A DNA stretch of 64,000 nt from Micromonospora okii (GCF_020884795.1 NZ_BBZF01000018.1:186001-250000); one strand, 5' to 3'. Shown: positions 31,642 to 40,688, numbered from the stretch's first letter. Program-made: numbers and translations. The notes: generated by a model from the sequence alone, not told the origin.

Positions 31642-34322
31642 CCGGGGCCGCCCGCCGGGTGCGGGCCGTCGGCGGCCAGTTCCTCCTGCTGGGCACGCTG
31701 GTCGCGCTGGCCGCGCTGCTGGTCGGCGGGGTGCCCCGGGTCGCGGACCGGCTCGCCTCGCAGGGGCTGCGGGAACACCTCGCCGCCCGCCCGCCCGCCG
31801 AGCGGGACCTCACGTACACCACCGCCGAGGCGCCCGTCGACCACTCCGTACGCGAGTCGGTCACCGCGCGGCGGGCCCGGGGCCTCGACGTGCTCCAGGA
31901 GGCGATGCCCGCCGCCGTCCGGAGGTCGGTGGAGAGCCGGTGGTACGTCGCGGAGAGCGCCCCCGGCCGGCTCACCGGCCCCGACCTGGCCGCGCGGAAC
32001 CTGTTCGTCGTCTCCCGGCTGCGCGCGGTGCCCGGCATCGCCGACGCCGCCGCCCTCACCGAGGGACGCTGGCCGGCGGAGACGGCCGCCGACGGGCAGC
32101 CCGTCGAGGTCGCGCTCCCCGCCGACACGGCGCGGAAGCTGAACCTGCGTGTCGGCAGCCGCCTGGACTGGGGCGGCGGGGCCGGCCCCCTCCCGGTGCG
32201 CGTGGTCGGCGTCTTCGAGCCCACGCGCGACGGCGACGGCATCTGGGACGCCCTGCCCCAGGTGCTGCGGGTCACCGAGCCGGCCGGCGACGCCCAGCCG
32301 TACGAGATAGTGGCCGTGACCGGCAGCGCCGGCCTGGACGCGGCGGTCGCGGCCGGCGCGCCGGCCCGGTTCTCCTGGCGCTTCCGCCTCGGCGGCGCGC
32401 TGACCGTCGCCGAGGCCCCCGGCGTCGTCGACGGCGTGCGGCTGCTGGTGCGGCAGAGCCCGCCGGGGCTCAGCGTCACCCAGTCCGTCGACGTCCCGCT
32501 GCGGCAGTTCCTCGACGCGCTCGCCGCCGCCCGGGCGCTGCTCGCGGTGATCGCCGCTGGGGTGCTGGCCACCGTCGCCGGGCTGATCGCGCTCGCCGCC
32601 CGCCTCGCGGCCCGCCGCCGGGAGACCGAGTTCGCGCTGCTCGTCGCCCGGGGCGGCACCCCGGCCGGCGTCGCCCTCCGCAGCCTCGCCGAGTCGGCGC
32701 TGGTCGTCCCGCCGGCTGCGGCGCTCGGCTGGCTGCTCGGCCGGCTCCTGCCGGGCGGCGACGCCGGGACGGGCTGGCCGGTCCTCGCCGTGGCGGTCCT
32801 GGCCGCCCTGGCCCTGCCGCTGGCCACGCTCGCCGGCGCGGCCCCGCCGGGCACCCGGCGCGACCTGCTCGGGGCGCGCCCCGGCGCGCGCCGGCTCACC
32901 GGCGAACTCCTCGTCGTGGCCCTCGCCGTGCTGGCCACGGTCCTGATCCGGCGGCGGGGGCTCGCCCCCGGCTCCGTCGATCCGCTGCTGGTCGCCGTGC
33001 CGGTGCTGCTGGCCGTCGCGGCGGCGGTGCTGGCGCTGCGGCTCTACCCCTGGCCGCTGCGGCTGCTGGGCCGGCTCGCCGCCCGGACGCGGGGCAGCGT
33101 GGCCTTCCTCGGCGTGGCCGGGGCGAGCCGGTCGGCGGCCCTCGGCCCGGTGGTCGTCGTGGTGGTCGCGGTCGCGACGGCGGCGTTCTGCGCCGTCGTG
33201 GCCGGCGGCATCGAGGCCGGGCGGGACCGGGAGGCGACCCGGGCCGTGCCGGCGTCCGCGCTGGTCGACGGCGAGCGGCTCGCCCCGGAGACCGGCGCGG
33301 CCCTGCAACGGCTGCCCGGCGTGCGGCGCGCGACCCCGGTGCTGCGCGAGGGGTCGCTGCGCATCGCCGACGCGCGCGGCGTCGACGCGGGGCTCGCCCC
33401 CGTCTCCGTGCTGCTGGTCGACGGGCCGGGCCTCGCCGACGCGGCGCGGGACGCCGGGCTGGCGCTGTCGGTGCCGGCGGCGCTGCGCGGCGGCCCGCAG
33501 CCCGGCCCGGCGACCGCGATCGTCTCGCCGGGACTCGCCGCCGAACTGGCCCGCGCCGGCCTGGACGCCTCGGCCCGGGTGACCGTGCAGGGGCGCGACC
33601 TCCCGTTCCGGGTGGCCGGCACGGCGGACGGCTTCCCGCTCGTGCCGCGCGCCGCCGAGCGGTTCGTGGTGCTGCCCTGGCAGTCCCTCCCCGACGCCGG
33701 CCCGGCCGGGCCGGTGCCGACGGGCTTCCTGGTCTCCGGCGACGGCTTCGACCCGGGGGCGCTGCGGCAGGCCGGCGACGAGGGGCAGCGCCGCTACCAG
33801 ACCGGCGGCACCGTCGCCGCCGGGGAGCGCCCGCGTGCCTCCGAGGTGACCACCTGGCGGCAGGCCCGCCACCAGCTCGGCGGCGGCGGCGCGAACGGCC
33901 TGCTGGTCTTCGGGTTCGCGGCCGGCGCGGCGGGCGGGGCCGCCCTCGGCCTGCTCGCGGTCGCCTTCGCGGTGCTCGCCGGGGCGCGGGCCCGCGCGCA
34001 GGCCCTCTCCCGGCTGCGCACCCTCGGCCTGTCCCGCCGGCAGTGGCGCGGGCTGCTGCTGGTGGAGCTGACGCCCCTGGTCGCCGTCGCGCTGCTCACG
34101 GGCGCGGTGACGGGGGCGGCGCTGCCCCTGCTGCTCACCCCGGCGCTCGGGCTCGGCGCGTTCACCGGTGGCACGCCGGTGCGGATCGCGTTCTCACCCG
34201 GGCTGGTCGGGGCCGTGGTCGCGGCCGGCGCGGTGGCGCTCGCCCTCGCGGTGACCGTGGAGACGCTGAACAACCGCCGGATGCGCCTCGGTGAGGTGCT
34301 GCGGCTCGGAGAGGAGAGCTGA
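31638..34322 (+). CDS. FtsX-like ABC transporter permease, second subunit (894 aa)
   Basis: It begins with GTG overlapping the preceding TGA by 4 bases. An N-terminal helix (GGQFLLLGTLVALAALLVGG) precedes a long extracytoplasmic domain. The FtsX membrane cluster is at ~300-440 (LLAVIAAGVLATVAGLIALA, with cytoplasmic RRRETEFALLVARGGTPAGV), and a second such cluster is at the C-terminus (GFAAGAAGGAALGLLAVAFA ... ARAQALSRLRTLGLSRRQWR). Its design mirrors the first permease, so the two probably form a heterodimer. It is followed after one base by an ATPase gene. Confidence 0.83.
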   Translation: MTGAARRVRAVGGQFLLLGTLVALAALLVGGVPRVADRLASQGLREHLAARPPAERDLTYTTAEAPVDHSVRESVTARRARGLDVLQEAMPAAVRRSVESRWYVAESAPGRLTGPDLAARNLFVVSRLRAVPGIADAAALTEGRWPAETAADGQPVEVALPADTARKLNLRVGSRLDWGGGAGPLPVRVVGVFEPTRDGDGIWDALPQVLRVTEPAGDAQPYEIVAVTGSAGLDAAVAAGAPARFSWRFRLGGALTVAEAPGVVDGVRLLVRQSPPGLSVTQSVDVPLRQFLDALAAARALLAVIAAGVLATVAGLIALAARLAARRRETEFALLVARGGTPAGVALRSLAESALVVPPAAALGWLLGRLLPGGDAGTGWPVLAVAVLAALALPLATLAGAAPPGTRRDLLGARPGARRLTGELLVVALAVLATVLIRRRGLAPGSVDPLLVAVPVLLAVAAAVLALRLYPWPLRLLGRLAARTRGSVAFLGVAGASRSAALGPVVVVVVAVATAAFCAVVAGGIEAGRDREATRAVPASALVDGERLAPETGAALQRLPGVRRATPVLREGSLRIADARGVDAGLAPVSVLLVDGPGLADAARDAGLALSVPAALRGGPQPGPATAIVSPGLAAELARAGLDASARVTVQGRDLPFRVAGTADGFPLVPRAAERFVVLPWQSLPDAGPAGPVPTGFLVSGDGFDPGALRQAGDEGQRRYQTGGTVAAGERPRASEVTTWRQARHQLGGGGANGLLVFGFAAGAAGGAALGLLAVAFAVLAGARARAQALSRLRTLGLSRRQWRGLLLVELTPLVAVALLTGAVTGAALPLLLTPALGLGAFTGGTPVRIAFSPGLVGAVVAAGAVALALAVTVETLNNRRMRLGEVLRLGEES

Positions 34323-34323
34323 C

Positions 34324-35316
34324 ATGACAGCCACCGTGGAGTCGTCCGCCGCGCCGGACCTGGCCACCCTGCAACGGCGGGCCGCCCAGCGCGCCGCCGA
34401 GCGGGCCGGCGGGCAGGACCGGCTGCGCGGGCACATCGTCTGCGACGGCCTGGTGCGCATCTTCAAGACCGACGGGGTCGAGGTGGTCGCCCTGCAGGGC
34501 CTCGACCTGGTCATCGACCGGGGCGAGCTGGTCGCGATCGTCGGGGCGTCCGGGTCGGGCAAGTCGACCCTGCTGAACATCCTGTCCGGGCTGGACACGC
34601 CGACCGCCGGCATCGCCCGGGTCGCCGACTACGACCTGCTCGCCCTCTCCGCCCGCCGCCGGCTGAGCTACCGCCGCCGGACGGCCGGGTTCGTCTGGCA
34701 GCAGACCGGCCGCAACCTGCTGCCATACCTGACCGCCGAGGAGAACGTGGAGCTGCCGATGCGGCTGGCCGGGCGGCGGGGGCGGCGGGCCCGCCGGGAG
34801 CGGGCGCGGGAGCTGCTCGACCTGGTCGGGGTGGGCCACCTCGCCGAGCGGCGGCCGGGGCAGCTCAGCGGCGGGGAGCAGCAGCGCTGCGCGATCGCGG
34901 TGGCCGTGGCGAACGACCCCGAGGTCCTCTTCGCCGACGAGCCGACCGGCGAGCTGGACGAGGCCACCGGCGCGGAGGTCTTCGCCGCGCTGCGGCAGAT
35001 CAACGCGGAGCTGGGGGTGACCGTCGTGGTGGTCACCCACGACGCCGCCGTGTCCGCCCAGGTCCGCCGGACCGTCGCGATCCGCGACGGCCGGACCTCC
35101 TCCGAGATACGGCGCACCGCGCGCATCGGCGCGGACGGCGGCACCGAGCTGATCAGCGAGGAGTACGCGGTGCTCGACCGCGCCGGGCGGATGCAACTGC
35201 CCGAGTCCTTCGTCGACGCGCTGGCCCTGCGCGACCGGGTCCGCCTGACCCTGGAACCCGACCATGTGCAGGTGCGGCCGGGCGAGCGGCCCGACGCCGA
35301 GGGGAGCGAAGCGTGA
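34324..35316 (+). CDS. ABC transporter ATP-binding protein (330 aa)
   Basis: LolD/MacB-type ATPase with Walker A GASGSGKST, Q-loop in FVWQQTGRNLLPYL, signature LSGGEQQR, Walker B VLFADEPTGELD and switch His in VVVTHD. It has ~35 extra N-terminal residues and a ~75-residue C-terminal extension after the core (EIRRTARIGADGG ... LPESFVDALALRDR), absent from the second ATPase. The start has GGAGAGGAGAG upstream. It overlaps the next ATPase by 4 bases. It serves the two FtsX permeases. Confidence 0.92.
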   Translation: MTATVESSAAPDLATLQRRAAQRAAERAGGQDRLRGHIVCDGLVRIFKTDGVEVVALQGLDLVIDRGELVAIVGASGSGKSTLLNILSGLDTPTAGIARVADYDLLALSARRRLSYRRRTAGFVWQQTGRNLLPYLTAEENVELPMRLAGRRGRRARRERARELLDLVGVGHLAERRPGQLSGGEQQRCAIAVAVANDPEVLFADEPTGELDEATGAEVFAALRQINAELGVTVVVVTHDAAVSAQVRRTVAIRDGRTSSEIRRTARIGADGGTELISEEYAVLDRAGRMQLPESFVDALALRDRVRLTLEPDHVQVRPGERPDAEGSEA

Positions 35317-36014
35317 GCGCGCAGTCGTCCGCCACCGCCACCGGCGAGCTGGTGCGGGTGGAGGGGGTGAGCCGGATCTTCGGCCGGGGCGGGCGCGCCG
35401 TGCACGCCGTGCGGGACGTCTCGTTCACCGCCGGCCGGGGCGAGCTGATCGCCGTCCGGGGCCGGTCGGGCGCGGGCAAGACCACCCTGCTGAACCTGGT
35501 CGGCGGCCTGGACCGGCCCGACTCCGGCCGGGTCCGGGTGGCCGGGCACGACCTCGGCTCGGCGGGGGAGCGGGAGCTGCTGGCGCTGCGCCGGGGGACC
35601 GTCGGGTTCGTCTTCCAGACCTTCGGGCTGATCCCGATCCTCTCCGCCGCCGAGAACGTCGGCGTGCCGCTGCGCCTGGCGAAGGTGCCCGCCGCCGAGC
35701 GGGAGGAGCGGGTGGCGGTGCTGCTGGAGCTGGTCGGGCTGGGCGGGCACGCCGCGCAGCGGCCGTACGAGCTCTCCGGCGGGCAGCAGCAGCGGGTGGC
35801 GCTGGCCCGGGCCCTGGCCAACGAACCGGACCTGCTGATCGCCGACGAGCCCACCGGCCAGCTCGACTCGGAGACCGGCCGCTCGATCATGGACCTGATC
35901 CGCGCCGTGGTGCGGGCGCGGGGCATGACCGCCCTGGTCGCCACCCACGACGCGGCCCTGATCGAGGTGGCCGACCGGGCCCTGACGCTGCGCGACGGCC
36001 GGTTGCTCCCCTAG
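35313..36014 (+). CDS. ABC transporter ATP-binding protein, second (233 aa)
   Basis: A standard-length LolD/MacB-like ATPase: Walker A GRSGAGKTT, Q-loop VFQTFGLIPIL, signature LSGGQQQR, Walker B LLIADEPTGQLD, His in ATHD. GTG start overlaps the previous stop. Two distinct ATPases with two distinct permeases suggest an asymmetric transporter or two assembled heterodimers. It ends 4 bases before the convergent GNAT gene, so transcription read-through would be antisense to that gene. Confidence 0.92.
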   Translation: MSAQSSATATGELVRVEGVSRIFGRGGRAVHAVRDVSFTAGRGELIAVRGRSGAGKTTLLNLVGGLDRPDSGRVRVAGHDLGSAGERELLALRRGTVGFVFQTFGLIPILSAAENVGVPLRLAKVPAAEREERVAVLLELVGLGGHAAQRPYELSGGQQQRVALARALANEPDLLIADEPTGQLDSETGRSIMDLIRAVVRARGMTALVATHDAALIEVADRALTLRDGRLLP

Positions 36015-36018
36015 CGGG

Positions 36019-36474
36019 TCAGCGCAGGGGCAGCTTCATGCCCTCGTGGCTGGCGACGAAGCCGAGGCCGAGGTAGAAGCGGTGCGCGTCGGTGCGGGCC
36101 TTGTCCGTGGCGAGCTGCACCAGGGCGCAGCCGCGCCGCTCGGCCTCGCCGATCGCCCAGCGCATCATCTCCCCGCCGATCCCCCGCCCCCGGCGGTCCG
36201 CGCGCACCCGCACCACCTCGACGAGGGAGCGCTCGGCACCGTGCCGGCTGAGCCCCGGAATGTAGGTGATCTGCATGCAGCCGACGACGGCACCGTCCTC
36301 GTCGGCCACGACGAGGTGGTTGCGGGGGTCGGCGGAGATGTCGGCGAACGCCTTCTCGTACGCGTCGTCGACCTCCGTCGAGTCGCGGGCCCGGCCCAGC
36401 ACGTCGTCGGCGATCAGGTCGAGGACGGCCGGCAGGTCCGCCCGGACCGCCTCCCGGAAGATCACTGTGTGCAT
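36019..36474 (-). CDS. GNAT acetyltransferase (151 aa)
   Basis: N-terminus MHTVIFREAVRADLPAVLDL is the usual GNAT opening, followed by HLVVADEDGAVVGCMQITYI and the acetyl-CoA loop VRVRADRRGRGIGGEMMRWA. The C-terminus HRFYLGLGFVASHEGMKL is the family end. The ATG at 36474 is preferred because a CACGCT box ends 6 bases before it and the residues upstream are not conserved in type. Substrate unknown. Confidence 0.87.
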   Translation of the reverse strand: MHTVIFREAVRADLPAVLDLIADDVLGRARDSTEVDDAYEKAFADISADPRNHLVVADEDGAVVGCMQITYIPGLSRHGAERSLVEVVRVRADRRGRGIGGEMMRWAIGEAERRGCALVQLATDKARTDAHRFYLGLGFVASHEGMKLPLR

Positions 36475-36480
36475 TCCGCC

Positions 36481-36486
36481 AGCGTG
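36481..36486 (-). promoter_or_regulatory. Candidate -10 box of a leaderless promoter (GNAT gene)
   Basis: CACGCT on the minus strand lies 6 bases before ATG 36474; first base departs from TANNNT. The same hexamer serves as -10 of the cebE promoter. Confidence 0.35.
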
Positions 36487-36541
36487 GCACAACGACATCC
36501 GGCGATGCCCCGGAGCGCCCGCCGGTTCCACGGGTGAGCCG

Positions 36542-38119
36542 TCACCGGGCCGGGCAGCGCAGCCCCTCCCGGGGCACCGTCAGCGAGATCAGGTACGCGT
36601 CGACCGCGTTCGTCACGCACGCCGTCTGCGGGTACGCGGTGTGGCCCTCGCCGTCCCAGGTCAGCACCCGGCCCACCCCGAGCATCGCGGCCAGCTTCGG
36701 CGTCTGCTCGTACGGCGTCGCCGGGTCGCCGGTGGTGCCCACCACCAGGACGGGCGGCGCGCCCTTCGCCGCACCCGTCGGGTACGGGTCCGCCGCGCCC
36801 GGCCACACGACGCAGCCGAGCATCCCGACGGCCAGCGCGGGACCGAACAGCGGGTACTTCTCCCGCCACTGCGACTGGAGCTGACGGACCCGCTCGACGC
36901 TGGGCTTCTCCGCGTCGTCGGCGCAGTTCACCGCGAGGTTGGCGTCGAAGAGGTTCGAGTACCGCCCGTCGTCCTCCCGCCCGGCGTACTCGTCGGCGAG
37001 GCGGAACACCTCGGCCGGGTCGCCGCCGTCGAGCCGGTCGATCGCCCGGGCCAGCTCCTGCCAGCCCGACTCCGTGTAGAGGGAGGAGATGACCGCATAG
37101 AAGACCCAGCCGGAGGTGGCCTCCCGGCCGCCCGCGCCCCGCACCGGGGAGACCTTCGCCTTGTCGATCGCCGAGGTCACCGCGCCCCGGGCGTCCGGGG
37201 CGAGGGGGCAGCGCCCGGCGTTGGCGGCGCACCAGCGGGTGAAGTTGTCGAAGGCCCGCTCGAAGCCCCTGGCCTGGCCCTCCGAGCCGGCCACCAGGTC
37301 CTGCGTCGGGTCGACCGCCCCGTCGAGCACCATGGCCCGGACCCGGGACGGGTAGAGCTGGGCGTACGTGGCGCCGAGCAGGGTGCCGTACGAGTAGCCC
37401 AGGTAGGTGAGCCTGTCGTCGCCGACCGCCGCGCGGATCGCGTCCATGTCCCGGGCGGCCTGCTCCGTGCCGTAGAGCGGGAGCTGGTCGCCGTACCGGT
37501 CGCCGCAGCCGCGCCCGATCCGCTGGTTGAGCGCGACGAACCCGTTGAAGGACGCCGGGGAGGCCGGATCCGGGTCGTAGCCGAAGCTGGCGTCCAGGTC
37601 GGCGTCGGGGATGCACTTGACCGGGCTGGACCGGGCCACCCCGCGCGGGTCGAAGCCGACGATGTCGAAGCGCTCGGTGACCGACGCGGGCAGCCCCCCG
37701 AACGCCGGGCCGAACGAGAGGTAGACGGCGGTGTCCACGCCTGAGCCGCCCGGCCCGCCCGGGTTGATCACCAGCGAGCCGATCCGGTCCCGCTGCTTGG
37801 TCGAGCGGGCCCGCAGCAGGGCGATCTCGAACGTCTCGCCGCTCCCCGGGCCGGCCGTGGCCCCGGTGCCGGGGCCCCAGTTGCGCGGCACGGCGATCCG
37901 CGCGCACTCGTACCGCATGTCCGGCGCGCCCCGGCCCACCAGCTCGTCGGCGACCTCCGGGCAGGCCCGCCAGGTCGGCGTGGTGCCCGGCGGCGCGGCC
38001 TCGCCCTCGGTGCGCGGCGCGAACGCCGGCAGCGTGCAGCCGGCGGCCACCACGGCCGCCGCGACGAGCCCGGCCAGGGTCAGCCGGACCCGGCGGATGC
38101 GGTCGGGAAAGCGGGTCAC
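36542..38119 (-). CDS. Lipoprotein alpha/beta-hydrolase, tripeptidyl aminopeptidase-like (525 aa)
   Basis: A secreted S33-type peptidase. A lipobox is visible (LAGLVAAAVVAAGC, lipidated Cys28). The hydrolase fold has the oxyanion region INPGGPGGSG, nucleophile Ser243 in LGYSYGT, the Asp in GTTGDPATPYEQ and the His in DGEGHTAYPQ. The C-terminal half matches TAP-like domains. Such enzymes cleave short peptides or proline-containing substrates outside the cell. The GTG 38119 start has GAGAGG 7 bases upstream; ATG 38134 is a possible alternative. A TAGCCT box (38152-38157, minus strand) could be its -10. Confidence 0.88.
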   Translation of the reverse strand: MTRFPDRIRRVRLTLAGLVAAAVVAAGCTLPAFAPRTEGEAAPPGTTPTWRACPEVADELVGRGAPDMRYECARIAVPRNWGPGTGATAGPGSGETFEIALLRARSTKQRDRIGSLVINPGGPGGSGVDTAVYLSFGPAFGGLPASVTERFDIVGFDPRGVARSSPVKCIPDADLDASFGYDPDPASPASFNGFVALNQRIGRGCGDRYGDQLPLYGTEQAARDMDAIRAAVGDDRLTYLGYSYGTLLGATYAQLYPSRVRAMVLDGAVDPTQDLVAGSEGQARGFERAFDNFTRWCAANAGRCPLAPDARGAVTSAIDKAKVSPVRGAGGREATSGWVFYAVISSLYTESGWQELARAIDRLDGGDPAEVFRLADEYAGREDDGRYSNLFDANLAVNCADDAEKPSVERVRQLQSQWREKYPLFGPALAVGMLGCVVWPGAADPYPTGAAKGAPPVLVVGTTGDPATPYEQTPKLAAMLGVGRVLTWDGEGHTAYPQTACVTNAVDAYLISLTVPREGLRCPAR

Positions 38120-38154
38120 CGGCACGCCTCTCATGATCGGGTTCGGGCCCCAGG

Positions 38155-39267
38155 CTACGCCCGGTCGCGCGCCGGCCCCGCCGTCGCCGCCGGATCGCCG
38201 CGCAGGACCTCGTCCACGTCGTACCTGACCGGGCGGTCGAGCTGCTCGTAGCGGCAGGAGCGGGGATCGCGGTCGGGCCGCCAGCGGACGAACCGGGCGG
38301 TGTGCCGCAGCCGGTCGCCCTCCATCGCGTCGTAGCCCACCTCGGCCACCAGCTCGGGGCGCAGCGGCTCCCACTCCAGGTTCTTCGTCCCGGTCCACCG
38401 GCTCACCCCGCCGGGGATGCGCTGGCCGCGCTCGTGGTCGCCGTGCACCCACGGGTGGTCGGCCCCGGCGTCGCGGTAGGGCTCCAGCTCGTCGAGCAGC
38501 TCCCGACGACGGGCCGCCGTGAACGAGGAGCTGACCCCGATGTGGTGCAGCACCCCGGCGTCGTCGTAGAGGCCGAGCAGCAGCGAGCCGACCACCGGGC
38601 CGGACTTGTGCCAGCGGAAGCCCGCCACCACCACGTCGGCCGTGCGGGCGTGCTTGACCTTGGACATCAGCCGCTTGCCCGGCTCGTACGGCAGGTCGGC
38701 CGGCTTGGCGATCAGCCCGTCGAGCCCGGCGCCCTCGAACACGTCGAACCAGCGCCGGGCGGTCTCCGGGTCGGTGGTGACCTGGGTGACGTGCACCGGC
38801 GGGCGGACCCCCGCCAGGGCCCGCTCCAGCCGGGCCCGGCGCTCCGGGTAGGGCCGGTCGGTCAGCAGCTCGTCGCCGAGGGCGAGCAGGTCGAAGGCGA
38901 CGAAGTCGGCCGGGGTGGTCTCGGCCAGCAGCCGCACCCGGGACGCGGCGGGGTGGATGCGCTGGGCGAGCAGCTCGAAGTCCAGCCGGGGCCGGCCGTC
39001 GGGGCCGTCCCGGCGGATCACGACCAGCTCGCCGTCGACCGCGCACCGCTCGGGGAGCTGCCGCAGCGCCTGCTCGACCACCTCCGGGAAGTAGCGGGTC
39101 ATCGTCTTGCCGCCCCGGCTGGCCAGCTCCACCTCGTCGCCGTCGCGGAACACGATGCAGCGGAAGCCGTCCCACTTCGGCTCGTACGTCGTGCCCGGGT
39201 CGGTGGGCAGTCGCGACACGGCCCTGGCCAGCATCGGCTCGACTGGCGGATTGATCGGCAGGTCCAC
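38155..39267 (-). CDS. ligC: ATP-dependent DNA ligase, LigC-type (370 aa)
   Basis: Catalytic Lys31 lies in motif I, TYEPKWDGFRCIVFRDG. Further nucleotidyltransferase motifs are ELASRGGKT, VDGELVV, DFVAFDLLAL, EGLI-type DGLIAKP and the VKHARTADVVVAGFRWHK motif V region. A ~110-residue OB domain ends the protein. This length and the lack of polymerase or nuclease domains match mycobacterial LigC. It probably seals breaks or gaps together with a stand-alone primase-polymerase such as that at 25985. The GTG at 39267 starts the conserved VDLPINPPVEPMLARA; GTG 39273 is equally possible. Confidence 0.9.
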   Translation of the reverse strand: MDLPINPPVEPMLARAVSRLPTDPGTTYEPKWDGFRCIVFRDGDEVELASRGGKTMTRYFPEVVEQALRQLPERCAVDGELVVIRRDGPDGRPRLDFELLAQRIHPAASRVRLLAETTPADFVAFDLLALGDELLTDRPYPERRARLERALAGVRPPVHVTQVTTDPETARRWFDVFEGAGLDGLIAKPADLPYEPGKRLMSKVKHARTADVVVAGFRWHKSGPVVGSLLLGLYDDAGVLHHIGVSSSFTAARRRELLDELEPYRDAGADHPWVHGDHERGQRIPGGVSRWTGTKNLEWEPLRPELVAEVGYDAMEGDRLRHTARFVRWRPDRDPRSCRYEQLDRPVRYDVDEVLRGDPAATAGPARDRA

Positions 39268-39389
39268 GGCGACAGTCAACCAGACACCACCGAGAGTCGT
39301 GAGGCGGATCACGCTCGGTGGTCGCGCCCGATGCCCCGCCACGTCCCGCTCGTCCCCCGGGCCCGGATGGCTTTTCCGCAGCTCAGAGC

Positions 39390-39395
39390 TAGTTT
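39390..39395 (+). promoter_or_regulatory. -10 box of a leaderless promoter
   Basis: TAGTTT lies 6 bases before GTG 39402, which has no separate ribosome binding site. Confidence 0.5.
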
Positions 39396-39401
39396 CGGCG
39401 G

Positions 39402-39620
39402 GTGACGGAGTGGGTCTGCGGATGCTGCGGGCGCTGGCGGGTCAGCGTCGAGCTGATCCGCGGTCGCTACCGCTACCGCCTGGTGCGCCGCTACCCGGCC
39501 CGCTTCGGCGGCGGCAAGGACGTGCTCGGCGAGGCCGCCACGATCGCCGGGCTGGAGGAGCTGCTGCGCCGCCGCACGCCGCTCACCCTCGCCGATTTCC
39601 ACGAGGCCGACGCGGCCTGA
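39402..39620 (+). CDS. Small basic protein with CxxCC-like N-terminus (72 aa)
   Basis: The sequence starts MTEWVCGCCGRW (three Cys), continues with a basic, Tyr/Arg-rich beta segment (GRYRYRLVRRYPARFGG) and ends in a helical stretch (GLEELLRRRTPLTLADFHEADAA). The Cys cluster alone is too small for a full zinc ribbon but could bind a metal in a dimer. No family is recognised. The TANNNT-N6-GTG arrangement supports it as a real, leaderless gene. Confidence 0.6.
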   Translation: MTEWVCGCCGRWRVSVELIRGRYRYRLVRRYPARFGGGKDVLGEAATIAGLEELLRRRTPLTLADFHEADAA

Positions 39621-39729
39621 GTCGCCCCGGTCACCCCCGCGTGCGCCCGTCCGGCACCATGACGGAAGGCGCGCCAGGCCCCGGCGACGGTCGACCGGCG
39701 GCAGCGCGGCCGGGTGGGGGAGAGCGACG

Positions 39730-40152
39730 ATGCGGTTCGAGGCCGGCACGGAGATCGCCGCCGACGTCGAGGCGGTCTGGGCGGTGCAGGTCGACATCGA
39801 CCGTTGGCCGGAGTGGACCGCCTCGGTGCGCCGGGCCCGTCGGCTGGAGCCGGGGCCGCTGGCGGTCGGCTCGACAGCCCGGCTGGAGCAGCCCCGGCTG
39901 CCGCCCGCCGTGTGGCGGGTGGTCGAGCTGGAGGCGCCGTACCGGTTCGCCTGGGTCTCCGAGGCCCCCGGGGTACGCAGCCGGGCCGACCACCGGATAG
40001 TCCCCCTGGACCACGGGCGGGTGCGGGTCGAGCTGACCCTGACCCAGTCCGGTCCGTTGGCCGCCCCGGTCGGCTGGCTGTACGGCGGGCTCACCCGCCG
40101 CTACCTGCGGCTGGAGGCGGACGGTCTCAGGCGTCGCTGCGAACGGGCCTGA
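39730..40152 (+). CDS. SRPBCC-family protein (140 aa)
   Basis: The START/polyketide cyclase-like fold is recognised from MRFEAGTEIAADVEAVWAVQ and IDRWPEWTASV at the N-terminus, then VWRVVELEAPYRFAWV and DHRIVPLDHGRVRVELTL, and a C-terminal helix (LYGGLTRRYLRLEADGLRR). Such proteins hold a hydrophobic ligand in an internal cavity. GGGGGAGAG lies before the ATG. The 3' end overlaps the convergent GNAT gene by 26 bases. Confidence 0.85.
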   Translation: MRFEAGTEIAADVEAVWAVQVDIDRWPEWTASVRRARRLEPGPLAVGSTARLEQPRLPPAVWRVVELEAPYRFAWVSEAPGVRSRADHRIVPLDHGRVRVELTLTQSGPLAAPVGWLYGGLTRRYLRLEADGLRRRCERA

Positions 40153-40621
40153 CCAGCCGCTTCTCGAACTCGGTGAGCCGAATGCCGACGGCGTCCGGCC
40201 GGCTGCCGACGACCTCGTAGCCGTGCCGCCGGTACAGCCGCAGGTTCCCCTCGCTGGCCGCCCCGGTGAACAGCGCGAAGCGGGACACCCGGTCGGCGCA
40301 GGCGGCCTCCACCGCCGCCAGCAGCAGGGTGCCGACGCCCCGGCCCTGCTGGTCCGGGGCCACGGCCAACCGGCCGACGTGGGCGGTGTCGCCCTCGACC
40401 ACCGCCCGGACCGAGCCGACCAGCCGGTGCCCGACCCGGGCGACCAGCACCGTCGTGGGGCCCGCCAGCACGGCCCGGATCTCGTCGAGCGTCTCGGCCA
40501 GCGGCGGCAGGAACGGCTCGCCGTAGTGCTGGGCCTCGCTCACGTAGGCGGCCCGCTGCACGGTGAGGATCTCACCGGCGTCGGCCGGGGTGGCCGGGGT
40601 GATCAGTGGTGGAGTGGTCAC
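40127..40621 (-). CDS. GNAT acetyltransferase (164 aa)
   Basis: GNAT domain with ITPATPADAGEILTVQRAAY, TTVLVARVGHRLVGSVRAVV and the acetyl-CoA loop RLAVAPDQQGRGVGTLLL, ending NLRLYRRHGYEVVGSRP. The GTG at 40621 is the first plausible start. Its coding region overlaps 26 bases with the SRPBCC gene on the other strand. Substrate unknown. Confidence 0.87.
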   Translation of the reverse strand: MTTPPLITPATPADAGEILTVQRAAYVSEAQHYGEPFLPPLAETLDEIRAVLAGPTTVLVARVGHRLVGSVRAVVEGDTAHVGRLAVAPDQQGRGVGTLLLAAVEAACADRVSRFALFTGAASEGNLRLYRRHGYEVVGSRPDAVGIRLTEFEKRLVRPVRSDA

Positions 40622-40688
40622 GGCGTCCAGCTCACCACACCGCCGTACCCTGGCGGTGCCCGGACCGGACCAGGAGAGGCGGGGCGAC

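Noticed and set aside
30636..33872. A 1078-codon open frame on the minus strand across the permease genes
   Set aside because: Composition is Arg/Gly/Ala/Pro-rich with no domain pattern; it is the antisense shadow of two well-supported FtsX permeases on the plus strand. Very high GC removes stop codons in all frames.
28392..34322. A single 1976-codon plus-strand frame suggesting a giant protein
   Set aside because: Only its 3' part (from GTG 31638) is protein-like; the 5' part runs out of frame under the first permease gene.
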